In this document: one piece after another, positions 19,347 through 31,646 of the stretch
How positions within the stretch are numbered: the stretch's first letter is position 1
How the letters are laid out: each line of letters starts with the position of its first letter
NCBI GenBank assembly: GCA_965660935.1
Contig: CBFIBR010000003.1
Span: 34,769 to 98,768, forward strand
DNA from: UBA1172 sp002457135
Lineage (GTDB): Bacteria > Pseudomonadota > Alphaproteobacteria > Puniceispirillales > UBA1172
Length of the DNA: 64,000 bases
Direction: 5' to 3'
The notes under the pieces: generated by a model
Seen by the model: the letters and a program-made list of their open reading frames with translations, nothing else
Told to the model about the DNA's origin: nothing
Databases searched by the model: none
Translations under genes and position numbers: made by a program

Positions 19347-20360
19347 ATGGCAACCGCTTCATCGCCGTCATCGACGGAACGCAACCCTGCCCATAGCCTC
19401 AGCGCACCGGACACATCGGTTTCGGTACGCGATGCGTTCAATATTGACGTGGACCTTGACGTTCCGGCCTTCTCGGAAGCATCGGAATACGTCCCTGACC
19501 GTGATGACAGCTATGTCTTTGACCGCGATACAACCCTTGCGATTCTGGCGGGGTTTGCCCATAACCGGCGGGTCATGATCCAGGGCTATCACGGCACCGG
19601 CAAATCAACGCATATCGAACAGATCGCCGCCCGGCTCAACTGGCCCTGTATTCGCGTCAACCTTGACAGTCACATCAGCCGGATCGACCTCATCGGCAAG
19701 GACACCATCGTCCTCAAGGACGGCAAGCAGGTCACCGAGTTTCGTGAAGGCATCCTGCCATGGGCGTTGCAGAACCCGGTTGCGCTGGTCTTTGATGAAT
19801 ACGATGCCGGCCGTGCCGATGTTATGTTCGTGATCCAGCGCGTGCTTGAAATCGAAGGCAAGCTGACCCTGCTTGACACCAACAGGGTCATCCGCCCGCA
19901 CCCTAGCTTCAGGCTGTTTGCCACCGCCAACACGGTTGGCCTTGGTGATACCACCGGGCTTTACCACGGCACCCAGCAGATCAACCAGGGCCAGATGGAC
20001 CGCTGGTCAATCGTCTCAACCCTCAATTACCTGCCGCATGATGTTGAGGCCGCCATCGTGGCCTCAAAGATGAAAGACGGCAGCAGCCACATCAACACCG
20101 CCATGATCGACAGCATGATCAGGCTTGCCGATCTCACCCGAAAGGGTTTCATGGCCGGGGATATCTCCACCGTCATGTCACCAAGGACCGTGATCACCTG
20201 GATGGAAAACAGTGAAATTCTGGGCGATGTCAAACTCGCCTTCCGGCTTTCCTTCCTCAACAAATGCGATGAGATGGAACGCCCGGTGGTGGCTGAATAT
20301 TACCAGCGCTGCTTTGATGATGAACTGGGTGACAGCGTCTTCACGGTGGCCGCCAGCTAG
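19347..20360 (+). CDS. cobS: Aerobic cobaltochelatase subunit CobS
   Basis: CobS is the AAA+ ATPase ring of the aerobic cobaltochelatase CobNST, which inserts Co2+ into hydrogenobyrinic acid a,c-diamide during B12 synthesis. Walker A ([15 protein letters not shown]) is near residue 78 and Walker B ([15 protein letters not shown]) near residue 150. The 337-residue length matches characterised CobS proteins. AAGGAAATT lies shortly before the ATG. cobT follows after 11 bases. CobN, the catalytic chelatase subunit, is not in the window. Confidence 0.95.
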   Translation: MATASSPSSTERNPAHSLSAPDTSVSVRDAFNIDVDLDVPAFSEASEYVPDRDDSYVFDRDTTLAILAGFAHNRRVMIQGYHGTGKSTHIEQIAARLNWPCIRVNLDSHISRIDLIGKDTIVLKDGKQVTEFREGILPWALQNPVALVFDEYDAGRADVMFVIQRVLEIEGKLTLLDTNRVIRPHPSFRLFATANTVGLGDTTGLYHGTQQINQGQMDRWSIVSTLNYLPHDVEAAIVASKMKDGSSHINTAMIDSMIRLADLTRKGFMAGDISTVMSPRTVITWMENSEILGDVKLAFRLSFLNKCDEMERPVVAEYYQRCFDDELGDSVFTVAAS

Positions 20361-20371
20361 GATTTCTCGCC

Positions 20372-22264
20372 ATGGCTGATCACGACAAGGATACCTTCCT
20401 GCGCTCAACCGCGGCCTGCCTGCGCGCGATTGCCGGGAGCCCTGAACACAACGTCCGGTTTTCAGGCACCCAGACCATCATTTCACCCACCGAAGTCCGC
20501 CTGCCTGCCCCGAAATCGGGCAACGCCTCTTTCGGCGGGGCGGTCCCGGCAGAGGCTGATCAGGGCAGTCAGGAAACCCGTATCCGGGGGGCGGCGGACA
20601 GTGCCGCTGTCTGGCTCGCCCATCATAGTGAGAATATCCATAACCGCATGGCCCCCATGGCGGCACCGGCACGGGCGATTTTTGATGCGGTGGAACGCGC
20701 CCGGGTTGAGGCTGTGGGCGCACGCGGCATGCCCGGGGTCGCGCATAACCTGCGTGACCAGATTGAAACCCGCTTCGCCGGAACATCGATTGCCCCCCCT
20801 GGCGCGGATACAACCGACAACCCGGGTGCGATCGCCGAAATTGCCAGCCTGCTGGTGCGCGAAAAGCTCACCGGGGAAAAACCCCCGGCCAATATCGCCA
20901 TGACGGTTGATCTGTGGCGGCCCTGGGTCAACAGCCGGGCCGGAACCCTGATGGATGCCCTCAGCGAAAACTCGGATCATCAGGAAAGCTATGCCGAAAT
21001 CGCCCGCCGCCTGATCGGTGCGCTTGAAACCGACCTTGGTGAAGCCTCCGCCGATGACAGCAGCGATGATGAGAGCGAGGACGATGCCGGCAGTGAAAGC
21101 GGCACCGAAGAGGATCAGTCCAGCACCCCGCAGGGTGAAGGCGATGACGGCGACAGCGAACAGGGCGAAGGTGACAGCGACACATCCTCCATGGAAGCCG
21201 CCGACGGTGAGATGAGCGAAGGCGGCGAGGATGGCGAAGAAGCCATGGCCCCCGGCGAAACCCCGGCAGGCGAAAGCGGCGAGCCTGACCGCAAGGACAG
21301 CAACAAGGGTGAATTCTACCGCGTTTTCACCGACACGTTTGATGAAGTGGTTGAGGCCGCCGAGCTGTGCGACCCTGATGAGCTGTCGCGCCTCCGCAAC
21401 CTGCTCGACAAGCATCTTGAAAACCTCAACAGCGTTATCGGCAAACTGGCCAACCGGTTGCAGCGCAAACTCATGGCGCATCAGAACCGGTCATGGGAAT
21501 TTGACCTCGAAGAAGGCATTCTCGACGCTGGCAAGCTGTCTCGGGTGGTCACCCAGCCAACGCATCCGCTGTCCTACAAGATGGAAAGCGATATCCGCTT
21601 CCGTGATACCGTGGTGACGCTGCTGATCGATAATTCAGGGTCCATGCGGGGGCGGCCGATCACCATCGCCGCCGTGACCGCTGATATTCTGGCCCGGACC
21701 CTGGAGCGTTGCGGGGTCAAGGTTGAAATCCTCGGCTTCACGACCAAGGCCTGGAAAGGCGGGCAGTCCCGCGAAAAATGGCAGCTGATGGAAAAACCGG
21801 CCATGCCGGGGCGGCTTAATGACCTGCGCCACATTATCTACAAATCGGCCGATGCCCCGATGCGGCGGGCGCGCAAAGCCCTGGGGCTGATGCTGCGTGA
21901 AGGGCTGCTGAAGGAAAACATTGATGGTGAAGCGCTGCTCTGGGCGCATAACCGGCTCATCGCCCGATCCGAGGAACGCCGCATCATGATGGTGATTTCC
22001 GATGGCGCGCCGGTGGATGACAGCACGCTGTCGGTCAACCCGGGCAATTACCTCGAACAGCATCTGAGGGCGGTGATCGAATACATTGAAACCCGGTCTC
22101 CGGTGGAATTGCTGGCCATCGGGATAGGCCATGATGTCACCCGCTATTATCGCCGGGCTGTCACCATCACCGATGTGGAACAGCTGGGCGGGGCGGTGAC
22201 AACGCAGCTCGCCGATCTCTTTGATGAGGATACACGGCCAAGGCGGCGCATCAGGGCAGCATAA
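20372..22264 (+). CDS. cobT: Aerobic cobaltochelatase subunit CobT
   Basis: CobT forms the second ring of the CobST chaperone complex. The 630-residue protein has a helical N-terminal region and a long, highly acidic linker (about residues 225-310, rich in Asp, Glu, Ser and Gly). The C-terminal von Willebrand A domain has its metal-site motif IDNSGSM near residue 420. This order matches known CobT. The acidic linker accounts for antisense reading frames in this stretch. A strong hairpin terminator starts two bases after the stop. Confidence 0.95.
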   Translation: MADHDKDTFLRSTAACLRAIAGSPEHNVRFSGTQTIISPTEVRLPAPKSGNASFGGAVPAEADQGSQETRIRGAADSAAVWLAHHSENIHNRMAPMAAPARAIFDAVERARVEAVGARGMPGVAHNLRDQIETRFAGTSIAPPGADTTDNPGAIAEIASLLVREKLTGEKPPANIAMTVDLWRPWVNSRAGTLMDALSENSDHQESYAEIARRLIGALETDLGEASADDSSDDESEDDAGSESGTEEDQSSTPQGEGDDGDSEQGEGDSDTSSMEAADGEMSEGGEDGEEAMAPGETPAGESGEPDRKDSNKGEFYRVFTDTFDEVVEAAELCDPDELSRLRNLLDKHLENLNSVIGKLANRLQRKLMAHQNRSWEFDLEEGILDAGKLSRVVTQPTHPLSYKMESDIRFRDTVVTLLIDNSGSMRGRPITIAAVTADILARTLERCGVKVEILGFTTKAWKGGQSREKWQLMEKPAMPGRLNDLRHIIYKSADAPMRRARKALGLMLREGLLKENIDGEALLWAHNRLIARSEERRIMMVISDGAPVDDSTLSVNPGNYLEQHLRAVIEYIETRSPVELLAIGIGHDVTRYYRRAVTITDVEQLGGAVTTQLADLFDEDTRPRRRIRAA

Positions 22265-22265
22265 A

Positions 22266-22294
22266 AAAACCTCTCCGGCGGGGAGGTTTCTTTC
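22266..22294. terminator. Bidirectional rho-independent terminator (cobT / rpmB)
   Basis: AAACCTCTCC-GGCG-GGGAGGTTT forms a hairpin at 22267-22289 with one mismatch. On the + strand it is followed by CTTTC. Read from the other strand it ends in a run of T residues. It sits between the convergent cobT and rpmB genes and can end both transcripts. Confidence 0.75.
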
Positions 22295-22313
22295 AATACA
22301 GGATCAAGTCGCT

Positions 22314-22601
22314 TCAGGCAGAGGCCTGGGCAGCCTTGATGGCTTTCTTGGTTGCCAGTGCCGAAGTACTCAGCTCAGCATCCTTGGCCGACAGCAGATA
22401 GGCATCAATGCCGCCACGCTTTTCAACGGTGCGGATAGCGCTGGCCGATACACGGAAAGTCACGGTCTTGCCCAGGCTTTCGCTCAGCATGGTGGCCTGC
22501 TGCAGGTTAGGCAGAAAGCGGCGACGGGTACGGTTGTTGGCATGGCTGACATTGTTGCCAGTCATCACGCCTTTTCCGGTCAGTTCACAGCGACGGGCCA
22601 T
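22314..22601 (-). CDS. rpmB: 50S ribosomal protein L28
   Basis: L28 is a structural protein of the large ribosomal subunit. The product begins [20 protein letters not shown], the standard L28 signature, followed by the basic [11 protein letters not shown] stretch. The ATG at 22601 is chosen because AAAGGAG lies just upstream in the coding direction. It gives 95 residues. An in-frame upstream ATG at 22622 is not supported. The C-terminal Ala/Lys-rich helix is usual for alphaproteobacterial L28. Confidence 0.96.
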   Translation of the reverse strand: MARRCELTGKGVMTGNNVSHANNRTRRRFLPNLQQATMLSESLGKTVTFRVSASAIRTVEKRGGIDAYLLSAKDAELSTSALATKKAIKAAQASA

Positions 22602-22834
22602 GGCCTCGCTCCTTTTCAGCATAAACAGGTAAAAATTAAAGCGGCCTGAGCCGCAACGTGATGATTAATTAGCCGCCAATTCTGGTGCCGTCAAGTTTTT
22701 CTGGGCCTTGAGGGATTTCGCTTGACCCTGAAGTAACCCTTTCAGATGATCCATAGGGATAATAGAAGCACCATTCCGGTGTGGTCTAACATACTGAAAG
22801 GGTCGGCTTTGGTAATTTCAGGAAAAAACGAAAG

Positions 22835-23206
22835 ATGAATAAAGCGAACCTTACAACTCTGCCACGGTCCCATAAAGAGACATTCGATTGTCTTCGCCGG
22901 GAAAAGCGCAATGTCTATGTCGGCACCAAGCGAACCACCATTGCGGTCGAAGGCTATGTCTGGTCGGCACTGGAAAAAATCGCTTCCGAAGAAGGCCGGA
23001 CAATTGATGAGATCTGCTCGGATATCAATTCCCGTTACAGTGGCTCCGAAAGCCTGTCCACCGCCATCCGATTCCTCAGTCATGAGGTTGTCCGGCTAAA
23101 GGGTCAGGAAACAGGATTTGCCGCCAACGATGATGAAATGCAGGAACAGACATCCTCTTTCCCGTCACCGTATCACCGCGCCCTCAGCAGCCTCAACAGC
23201 TTCTAG
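22835..23206 (+). CDS. Ribbon-helix-helix domain protein
   Basis: The 123-residue protein contains a ribbon-helix-helix type domain at about residues 30-90: a strand with KRTTIAVEGYVWSALEKIASEEGRTIDEICSDI, then SLSTAIRFLSHEVV. This fits the RHH_4 group common in Alphaproteobacteria. A small DNA-binding regulator is likely, but its targets are unknown. The C-terminal 30 residues are acidic, then Ser/Pro-rich. It stands alone, divergent from rpmB and convergent with pyrD. The first 25 residues before the domain are poorly conserved-looking, so a later start is possible. Confidence 0.7.
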   Translation: MNKANLTTLPRSHKETFDCLRREKRNVYVGTKRTTIAVEGYVWSALEKIASEEGRTIDEICSDINSRYSGSESLSTAIRFLSHEVVRLKGQETGFAANDDEMQEQTSSFPSPYHRALSSLNSF

Positions 23207-23224
23207 CCTCAAATAAAGCCATCA

Positions 23225-24328
23225 TCACCCCATCAGGGATACGCCGCTGATGCGGCAGGCCTCATCAACGCTTGAGGCCGCTCCGACAGCATCGGCAATA
23301 GTGCTGAACCCGTCCCGGGCCAGGTACTGGTCCAGGCCATTGAGGATACGGCGGGGAAGACCGGCATCACTGATCGCAAGCCCGGTATAGAGCTGGACCA
23401 GATCACCGCCGGCAAGGATTTTGGCGTAGGCCGTGGCGGCATCCAGCACCCCGCCAACAGCGATCAGCGGGAACCCCTCTGGTGCCATGCGTCGGCAGTC
23501 ATGCAGCATCTCCGTTGACAGGCCAAACACTGGCACACCGGAAAGCCCGCCTGCCTCATGACGATGCTGGCTTTTGAGGTGTTGAGGACGGCTGATGGTG
23601 GTGTTGGCTATAATCAGGCCAGAACAACCCCTTTCCACGGCCACCCCGACAGCGGCTTCCAGCCCGGCCCGGTCCAGATCAGGGGCCAGTTTCAGCATCA
23701 CCGGACGGATCGCGCCTGCGGCCGTCATGCCTTCACGGGCGGCATCCAGCACCTCGGCCAGGAATTCGGGTTCCTGCAAGCCGCGCAACCCCGGTGTGTT
23801 GGGGGAGGAAACATTCACCGTCAGGTAATCAGCAAAAGGCGCCAGCCGCCGGGCGCAGGCATGGTAATCCTGCACCCTGTCCGCGCTGTCCTTGTTGGCG
23901 CCGATATTCACGCCCAGAACGCCTTTGCCATGGTAGCCTTGCCTGAACCGGGTGAGCCGACCGGCGGCGGCTTCCATGCCGCTGTTGTTGAACCCGTAGC
24001 GGTTGATGACAGCGTTATCCCGGCCCAGCCGAAACACCCTTGGTTTGGGGTTGCCTGGTTGCGGCTGGGGGGTGACGGTGCCGATTTCGACCATCCCGAA
24101 ACCAAGCCCGAATGCGCCCTCCATGGCCTCGGCATCCTTGTCGAACCCGGCCGCAAGGCCAAGCGGGTTGGCAAAATCTATTCCCGCAACCGATGTGTTG
24201 AGAGCATCCCCGAAATGATCAGGGGGGCATTTCGGGCCAAGGCCATGGGCCAGTGCCTTCACGGCAAGCCGATGCGCCGCCTCACCAGGGAGGCTTTGCG
24301 TCAGGCGCCCGGCGAGGCTCCAGATCAT
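23225..24328 (-). CDS. pyrD: Dihydroorotate dehydrogenase (quinone), class 2
   Basis: PyrD oxidises dihydroorotate to orotate, passing electrons to membrane ubiquinone, in pyrimidine synthesis. The 367 residues include the N-terminal membrane-contact helix of class 2 enzymes, FMN-binding GLAAGFDKDAEAM, INRYGFNN and the catalytic serine in VNVSSPNTPGLR. The start overlaps the lysK stop by four bases, so the two are coupled. Confidence 0.96.
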   Translation of the reverse strand: MIWSLAGRLTQSLPGEAAHRLAVKALAHGLGPKCPPDHFGDALNTSVAGIDFANPLGLAAGFDKDAEAMEGAFGLGFGMVEIGTVTPQPQPGNPKPRVFRLGRDNAVINRYGFNNSGMEAAAGRLTRFRQGYHGKGVLGVNIGANKDSADRVQDYHACARRLAPFADYLTVNVSSPNTPGLRGLQEPEFLAEVLDAAREGMTAAGAIRPVMLKLAPDLDRAGLEAAVGVAVERGCSGLIIANTTISRPQHLKSQHRHEAGGLSGVPVFGLSTEMLHDCRRMAPEGFPLIAVGGVLDAATAYAKILAGGDLVQLYTGLAISDAGLPRRILNGLDQYLARDGFSTIADAVGAASSVDEACRISGVSLMG

Positions 24329-25950
24329 CCTTGCGCTCCTTCGGCCGGACCCGCCGCCAGCGCACCGGAGAGTGCCTCGGCGATCAGGGCGCGGGTTTCA
24401 TCAAGGCCATAGAGCCTGATGAACGATCCCATGCGCGGGCCTTCATCCTGCCCGAGCAGAACCTGATAGAGGCAGCCAAACCATTCCCGCAGGTTTTCGT
24501 ACCCCGCCTCCTTGCCCACGGCAAAAACAGCCGACTGGATGTCTTCGGCCGCGGCATCACTGGTGAGGCTGGCCAGCGCCTGATCCAGCGCGGTGAGGGC
24601 AGAGCGTTCATCATCACCGGGCAGTCGCCAGACCTTGTTGGGGCGGACCATGTCCTGATAATAGGCGACAGCGTATTCAACCAGCCGCGCCAGTTGAGGA
24701 TGCGTTTCAGGGGCAACACCGTCAGCGTATTGATAGAGATAGCCCCAAACCACATCAGGGGTTTCAGCCTGGCAAACACCCGCGAGGTTGAGCAATAGCG
24801 TGAAACCGACCGGCATATCCCCCTCAGGCGGGTTGCCCTGATGGATATGCCAGGCCGGGTTGTCATGGCGATTGGCGGCATCGGCTGCATGGAATTTTTC
24901 AAGATGGCTGAAATATTCATCAACCATTTTCGGGATCACATCAAAGAACAGCCGCTTGGCGCGTTTCGGCTGATTGTACATGAACAGTGACAGTGATTCC
25001 GCTGTCCCATAGCGCAGCCATTCTTCAACGCTAAGCCCGTTGCCCTTTGATTTTGAGATTTTCTGGCCATGCTGATCAAGGAAGAGTTCATAGGAAATCC
25101 CCTCAGGCGGGGTTCCCCCCATGATGCGCGTGATCTTGGATGACAGGATGACGCTTTCGCTCAAATCCTTGCCGCTCATCTCATAGTCAACGCCCAGCGC
25201 GTACCAGCGCATGGCCCAGTCGCATTTCCATTGCAGCTTGCAGCCGCCGCCGGTGACCGGCACTGTCCGGCTTTCGCCATCACGAGGGTCATTATAGCTC
25301 ACGGTACCGGCTTCAACATCACGGCCGGTAATCTCAACCTGCAAAACCTCCCTTGTGTCGGGGCAGATCGGCAGAAACGGGCTGTAGGTGGCGCGGCGTT
25401 CCTCACCCAGGGTCGGCAGCACCACCCCGGTGATCGCATCATAGTTTTCAAGCACCGTCATCAGCGCGTCATCAAGCCGCCCTGACTGATAGCATTCGGT
25501 TGCCGAGAAGAATTCATAGCTGAACCCGAACCCGTCCAGAAAGGACTGGAGTCTCGCGTTATTATGCGCACCGAAACTGTCATGGGTGCCAAAGGGATCA
25601 GGCACTTCGGTGAGGGGTTTGCCCAGATGACCTGATATAAGCTCCTTATTCGGGATATTGTCGGGAACTTTCCGCAAGCCGTCCATGTCATCGGAAAAGC
25701 AGATCAGCCGGGTCGGCAAGCCGGTCAGGCTTTCAAAGGCATGACGCACCATGGAAGTCCGCACCACTTCACCAAAAGTCCCGATATGCGGCAGGCCGGA
25801 CGGGCCATACCCGGTTTCAAACAGCACCGGCCGGCTGGCATCCGGGGTCACTTTCATTTTTTCAAGCCGTTTGACCAGGTTACGCGCCTCGGCAAAGGGC
25901 CAGGCTTTGGCGTTGTCAAAAAGGTCGGCCATCGGCACGGTGTCATTCAT
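24325..25950 (-). CDS. lysK: Lysine--tRNA ligase, class I
   Basis: This is a class I lysyl-tRNA synthetase, unlike the class II enzyme LysS of most bacteria. The HIGH-type motif is GPSGLPHIGTF near residue 54 and the KMSKS-type motif is QKISKSKGNG. The form is usual in Archaea and in many Alphaproteobacteria. The ATG at 25950 (MNDTVPMADLF) gives 541 residues. An ATG at 25932 is possible. An extension to 26025 would use an unsupported upstream start. It is translationally coupled to pyrD downstream and divergent from the DinG-type helicase gene. Confidence 0.94.
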   Translation of the reverse strand: MNDTVPMADLFDNAKAWPFAEARNLVKRLEKMKVTPDASRPVLFETGYGPSGLPHIGTFGEVVRTSMVRHAFESLTGLPTRLICFSDDMDGLRKVPDNIPNKELISGHLGKPLTEVPDPFGTHDSFGAHNNARLQSFLDGFGFSYEFFSATECYQSGRLDDALMTVLENYDAITGVVLPTLGEERRATYSPFLPICPDTREVLQVEITGRDVEAGTVSYNDPRDGESRTVPVTGGGCKLQWKCDWAMRWYALGVDYEMSGKDLSESVILSSKITRIMGGTPPEGISYELFLDQHGQKISKSKGNGLSVEEWLRYGTAESLSLFMYNQPKRAKRLFFDVIPKMVDEYFSHLEKFHAADAANRHDNPAWHIHQGNPPEGDMPVGFTLLLNLAGVCQAETPDVVWGYLYQYADGVAPETHPQLARLVEYAVAYYQDMVRPNKVWRLPGDDERSALTALDQALASLTSDAAAEDIQSAVFAVGKEAGYENLREWFGCLYQVLLGQDEGPRMGSFIRLYGLDETRALIAEALSGALAAGPAEGAQG

Positions 25951-26063
25951 TTCGGTCAGGTCCCTGAACAGCATTGAAATGCGGGTGAATGACTGCACCT
26001 TATGGCGGCAAGGGGAACGCGTCAATATCTGGCACAGGGTCCAGAGATGCGTTACAAGAATTT

Positions 26064-28847
26064 ATGTCTTTGCCATCAGCCCATGCGGGGCTTCCTGCCC
26101 TGCCTGTCATCCTGCCCTCGCTCCATGATGCTATCTGGCTGGAAAACGATGGTGTGATCGACCGTATCCCGATGGATGAAGCGCGGCGGCGGCTGGCGCA
26201 GCAACCGGCCCTGTTCTGCCACCGCCGCTGGACCGCCACCCGGCTGGGGCTGGATCGGGGTGATTTCGCTGGCCTGAACGGGCTTGATGCGCTTGAGCTG
26301 TTTGCCTTTACCCGCCCTGCCCGCTTCTGCCTGCCGACAGCCAGGGGGCTGGGCGCAGCGCTGGGGCTGGATACCAGCGGTGATGATGAGGATCAGGCCA
26401 TGCTCATCGCGCAGTCGTGCCAGGCCCTGCTCGAAGACCTGGTTGCCCTGCCTGAAAAACAGCAGAAAACCGCCGCCGGTATTGCCCGGATGATGGCGCA
26501 GGGCGGCTGGGGCTGGGCGCCATCCGTGCTGGCGGCGCTGGGGCATGCCATGCCCGAACCAGCCCCGCCTGATCCATCGGGTGCAGGCATCTGGCAACGG
26601 ATTGACGAAATCCCCATGGATGGCCCGCCCACCGAGGCCGGGGCCTTTCCCATTGAAGAGGATGCCGTGACCGACCGGCTGGCAACCATGCTGGGGAAAT
26701 CGGCTGAAATCCGCCCTGGGCAGAAAGCCTATGCCAGCAGCCTGATCAAGGCGTTTGGCACGCCGCGTGACGAGGGCGACCCGGTGGTGGTTCTGGCCGA
26801 GGCTGGCACCGGCACCGGCAAGACGCTGGGCTATCTTGCGCCATCAACGCTATGGGCGGAAACCAACAAGGCCCCTGTCTGGGTGTCGACCTTTACCCGC
26901 AGCCTCCAGCATCAGGTTGTTGAGGAAATGGGGCGGTTCTACCCGGACCGTGAGGAACGCGACCGCAAGGTGGTGATCCGCAAGGGGCGGGAAAATTACC
27001 TCTGCCTGCTCAACCTCGATGATGCCCTTAGCGGGGTTTCGGCATCCCCCCGATTTGCCACCGCGCTGGGGCTGATGGCACGCTGGGCCGAAGCCTCCCC
27101 CGAAGGCGATCTGACCGGGCCTGCCTTCCCGGCATGGCTGACGGACCTGCTCGGGCATGGCTCAACGCTGGGGCTGGCTGACCGGCGCGGTGAATGCATC
27201 CATTCCGCCTGCCGCCATTACACAAAATGCTTTGTTGAAAAATCACGCACACGGTCACGCCAGGCCGATATCATCGTCGCCAATCATGCGCTGGTGATGG
27301 TCAGCGCGGCGATGGCCGCACTGGTCCCGCAAGGTGAGGATAACAGGGGGCTGGGCCGCATCGTCTTTGACGAGGGCCACCATGTTTTTGATGCCGCCGA
27401 CAGTGCCTTTTCGACAGCGTTCAGCGGCAGTGAAACCGCTGATCTGAGGCGCTGGATCAGGGGCCAGGAAGGCAACCGCAAAAGCCGGGCAAGGGGGTTG
27501 AGGCGAAGGCTTGAGGATATCCTGATGGTGGATGCCGACGCCATGGCTGATCTTGACCTGCTGATGGATTCTGCCCGTATCCTGCCTGCGGTGGGCTGGC
27601 GGCAACGGCTGCAAGATGCCAGCCCCGAAGGCCCGGTTGAAACTTTCCTCTTTGAAACGCGGCGGGTGATCTATAACCGCACCTCTTCACCTGAGAGCCT
27701 CTATAACCTTGAGGCCGGGCTGTACCCGCTGGATGAGATTATGGTCACCATGGCCATGGGTCTGCGTAATGCGCTGGGCGGGCTGGTGGAACCGCTGGAT
27801 CGCCTGATCAAAAGCCTTGAGCGTATCCTCGCTGATGAGGCTGATACCCTCGACAGCCAGACCAGGGCTAGGGTTGAAGGCGCAGCCCGCGGGTTGATCC
27901 GGCGCGGTGCCGCCCCTGTGCGGTCATGGCGGCAACTGCTGGATGACATGATCATTGCCGGTGATCATGGCGGGCAGCGGGAAGGTTTTGTTGACTGGAT
28001 GGAGGCAACACGCCGTGATGGCACCGATGTTGATATCGGCATCCACCGGCATCACCTTGACCCGTCCGAACCCTTTGGCAAGCTGGTGCTTGCCCCGGCG
28101 AACGGTGCGGTGATTACCTCCGCCACCCTGACCGACAGCAGCGGCGTGACCAGTGATGAGGACTGGGCGCTGGCCGCCAGCCTCACCGGCGCATCGCACC
28201 TGCCCAGCCCGCCGATTGTTTCCAGCACGGCATCACCGTTTGACTATGCCAACCAGACAAGGGTGCTGGTGGTGGGCGATCTGGCCCGGGATGAACCGGC
28301 CCAGACAGCCGCCGCCATGGCGGCCCTGATGCAGGCATCGGGGGGAGGTGCGCTGGGGCTGTTTACCGCGATCCGGCGGTTGCGTGACGTGCATGCCCCG
28401 CTGGCTGAGGCCCTCGACAGGGGCGGCATCCCGCTTTACGCCCAGCATATTGATGCCATGAACCTGCAGACCCTGCTCCAGATTTTCCGCGAAGACCCGC
28501 GATCATGCCTGCTCGGCACCGATGCTGTGCGTGACGGTATCGACGTTCCGGGCAAGGCCTTGCAGCTGATCATTTTTGACCGGGTGCCATGGCCCCGCCC
28601 TGATACGCTGTTCAAGGCCAGATCGGAATATTATGGTCGCCAGCGCTGGTCCGAGAGGGCCACAAGAATGAAATTGAGGCAGGCTTTCGGGCGGCTGGTG
28701 CGGCGCGGTGATGATCGCGGTGTCTTTGTGATGCTCGACAGCCGCCTGCCCTCACGCATGCTTTCGGCGTTCCCTGATGGCGTGACGGTGCAGCGTTGCG
28801 GGCTGGCCGAGGCCATTGCCGAAACACGGTCGTTTCTGTCTTCCTGA
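26064..28847 (+). CDS. DinG/XPD-like iron-sulfur DNA helicase
   Basis: This is a superfamily 2 ATP-dependent DNA helicase of the DinG/Rad3 type. Walker A (GTGTGKT) is near residues 247-253 and the DEAH-type box is DEGHHVFD. Four cysteines between them (one in ENYLCLLN, three in GECIHSACRHYTKCFVE) form the expected 4Fe-4S site. Helicase motif VI is seen in KLRQAFGRLVRRGDDRG. The 927-residue length is longer than E. coli DinG because of an extra N-terminal region of about 220 residues. The ATG at 26064 is preferred over one at 25989, which would run close to lysK. Confidence 0.85.
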   Translation: MSLPSAHAGLPALPVILPSLHDAIWLENDGVIDRIPMDEARRRLAQQPALFCHRRWTATRLGLDRGDFAGLNGLDALELFAFTRPARFCLPTARGLGAALGLDTSGDDEDQAMLIAQSCQALLEDLVALPEKQQKTAAGIARMMAQGGWGWAPSVLAALGHAMPEPAPPDPSGAGIWQRIDEIPMDGPPTEAGAFPIEEDAVTDRLATMLGKSAEIRPGQKAYASSLIKAFGTPRDEGDPVVVLAEAGTGTGKTLGYLAPSTLWAETNKAPVWVSTFTRSLQHQVVEEMGRFYPDREERDRKVVIRKGRENYLCLLNLDDALSGVSASPRFATALGLMARWAEASPEGDLTGPAFPAWLTDLLGHGSTLGLADRRGECIHSACRHYTKCFVEKSRTRSRQADIIVANHALVMVSAAMAALVPQGEDNRGLGRIVFDEGHHVFDAADSAFSTAFSGSETADLRRWIRGQEGNRKSRARGLRRRLEDILMVDADAMADLDLLMDSARILPAVGWRQRLQDASPEGPVETFLFETRRVIYNRTSSPESLYNLEAGLYPLDEIMVTMAMGLRNALGGLVEPLDRLIKSLERILADEADTLDSQTRARVEGAARGLIRRGAAPVRSWRQLLDDMIIAGDHGGQREGFVDWMEATRRDGTDVDIGIHRHHLDPSEPFGKLVLAPANGAVITSATLTDSSGVTSDEDWALAASLTGASHLPSPPIVSSTASPFDYANQTRVLVVGDLARDEPAQTAAAMAALMQASGGGALGLFTAIRRLRDVHAPLAEALDRGGIPLYAQHIDAMNLQTLLQIFREDPRSCLLGTDAVRDGIDVPGKALQLIIFDRVPWPRPDTLFKARSEYYGRQRWSERATRMKLRQAFGRLVRRGDDRGVFVMLDSRLPSRMLSAFPDGVTVQRCGLAEAIAETRSFLSS

Positions 28848-28924
28848 GCAAGGATCGTTGATTTTTCTTTTAATCAGCGTAGTATTTCAGATCATTCAAT
28901 ATCCATCAACCAGAAGGAATGATG

Positions 28925-29545
28925 ATGGCCTCACTGACCCTTACACCCTCCTCGACGCTTGCTGAAGCGGTCTTCGGCAAGACTGAAAACAGCCTGCTGC
29001 GTTCGCTCATGCTGATCGTGGCCGGATCGGCCCTGATTGCGCTATCGGCGCAGCTTGCCATCCGCTTGCCCTTTTCGCCTGTGCCTGTCACCGGCCAGAC
29101 CTTTGCCGTGCTGATCATCGGGATGGCCTATGGCTCCCGGCTCGGCAGCCTGACAGTGCTGGCGTATCTGCTCGAAGGCCTGTTTCTGCCTGTTTTCGCC
29201 GAAGCCCGGACCTGGTTCCACCCGTTCACGCTATGGACCGCCGGTTATCTCATCGGGTTTGTTTTTGCCGCTTTCGCCACCGGCTGGCTGGCTGAAAAGG
29301 GCTGGGATCGCCACGCGCTGACCACCGCCCTTGCCATGCTGATCGGCAACCTCGCCATTTATATTCCCGGCATGCTCTGGCTTGCCACCATGTATGTCAC
29401 CAACACCGAGATGGCCCTGGTGCCGCTCGCGCTGACGGTCTTCATCAAGGGGTTTTCGGTATTTCTGGTGGGTGATATCGCCAAGCTGGTGCTTGCTGTG
29501 CTGGCGTTTCCGGCGGTATGGAAATGGGTTGCCCGCAACCGCTAG
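28925..29545 (+). CDS. bioY: BioY family biotin transporter subunit
   Basis: BioY is the substrate-binding membrane subunit of biotin ECF transporters, and some BioY proteins work without BioMN. The roughly 206-residue protein has six hydrophobic segments and the family signatures LPFSPVPVTGQTFAVLI and GSLTVLAYLLEG. Three tandem ATGs occur at 28919, 28922 and 28925. AAGGA at 28914-28918 gives the best spacing for the third. No bioM or bioN is nearby and no biotin operator was recognised. A terminator follows. Confidence 0.9.
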   Translation: MASLTLTPSSTLAEAVFGKTENSLLRSLMLIVAGSALIALSAQLAIRLPFSPVPVTGQTFAVLIIGMAYGSRLGSLTVLAYLLEGLFLPVFAEARTWFHPFTLWTAGYLIGFVFAAFATGWLAEKGWDRHALTTALAMLIGNLAIYIPGMLWLATMYVTNTEMALVPLALTVFIKGFSVFLVGDIAKLVLAVLAFPAVWKWVARNR

Positions 29546-29564
29546 TATCGATTTTCCAATAAAG

Positions 29565-29594
29565 AAAAGGCCGGGGATTTCCCCGGCCTTTTTT
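29565..29594. terminator. Bidirectional terminator (bioY / groEL)
   Basis: A near-perfect hairpin, AAAAGGCCGGGG-ATTT-CCCCGGCC followed by TTTTTT, lies between the convergent bioY and groEL genes. The flanking A and T runs let it act in both directions. Confidence 0.88.
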
Positions 29595-29617
29595 GTTCGT
29601 TCGTGATAGCTGGGAGC

Positions 29618-31279
<1,662 letters not shown>

Positions 31280-31305
31280 TTATATATTGTGTTGCGTTAA
31301 CGGGC

Positions 31306-31593
31306 TTAAGCAAGAATGCCCATGATGTCGGATTCCTTCATGATGAGGTAATCCGTGCCATCAACTTTGACTTCGGTACCGGACCATTTGCCGAACAGAA
31401 CCGTGTCGCCTTCCTTGACATCAAGCGGGACCAGTTTGCCGCTGTCATCGCGGCCACCGGAACCAACGGCAACAATAGTGCCATGCATTGGCTTTTCCTG
31501 TGCTGTATCGGGGATAATGATTCCACCAGCTGTCTTTTCTTCGCTTTCGACACGCTGGACGAGTACGCGATCGTGAAGAGGCTTAAATTTCAT
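31306..31593 (-). CDS. groES: Co-chaperonin GroES (Hsp10)
   Basis: GroES caps the GroEL chamber. The 95-residue protein begins [21 protein letters not shown] and has the mobile loop region [16 protein letters not shown] that binds GroEL. A strong ribosome site (AGGAGGG) lies just before the ATG in the coding direction. It is the first gene of the groESL operon. Confidence 0.99.
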   Translation of the reverse strand: MKFKPLHDRVLVQRVESEEKTAGGIIIPDTAQEKPMHGTIVAVGSGGRDDSGKLVPLDVKEGDTVLFGKWSGTEVKVDGTDYLIMKESDIMGILA

Positions 31594-31646
31594 GCCTTCC
31601 CTCCTGGAAAGTTAGGGTTGTACCAACACGCGGCGTTATGGTGCTT

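Noticed and set aside
20483..21481. 332-codon open frame antisense to cobT
   Set aside because: It arises opposite the acidic linker of CobT, which reads as a hydrophobic Ala/Val-rich peptide on the other strand.
23558..24412. 284-codon open frame antisense to pyrD and lysK
   Set aside because: Both sense genes are certain. The antisense product is Gly/Arg/Pro-rich with no motif.
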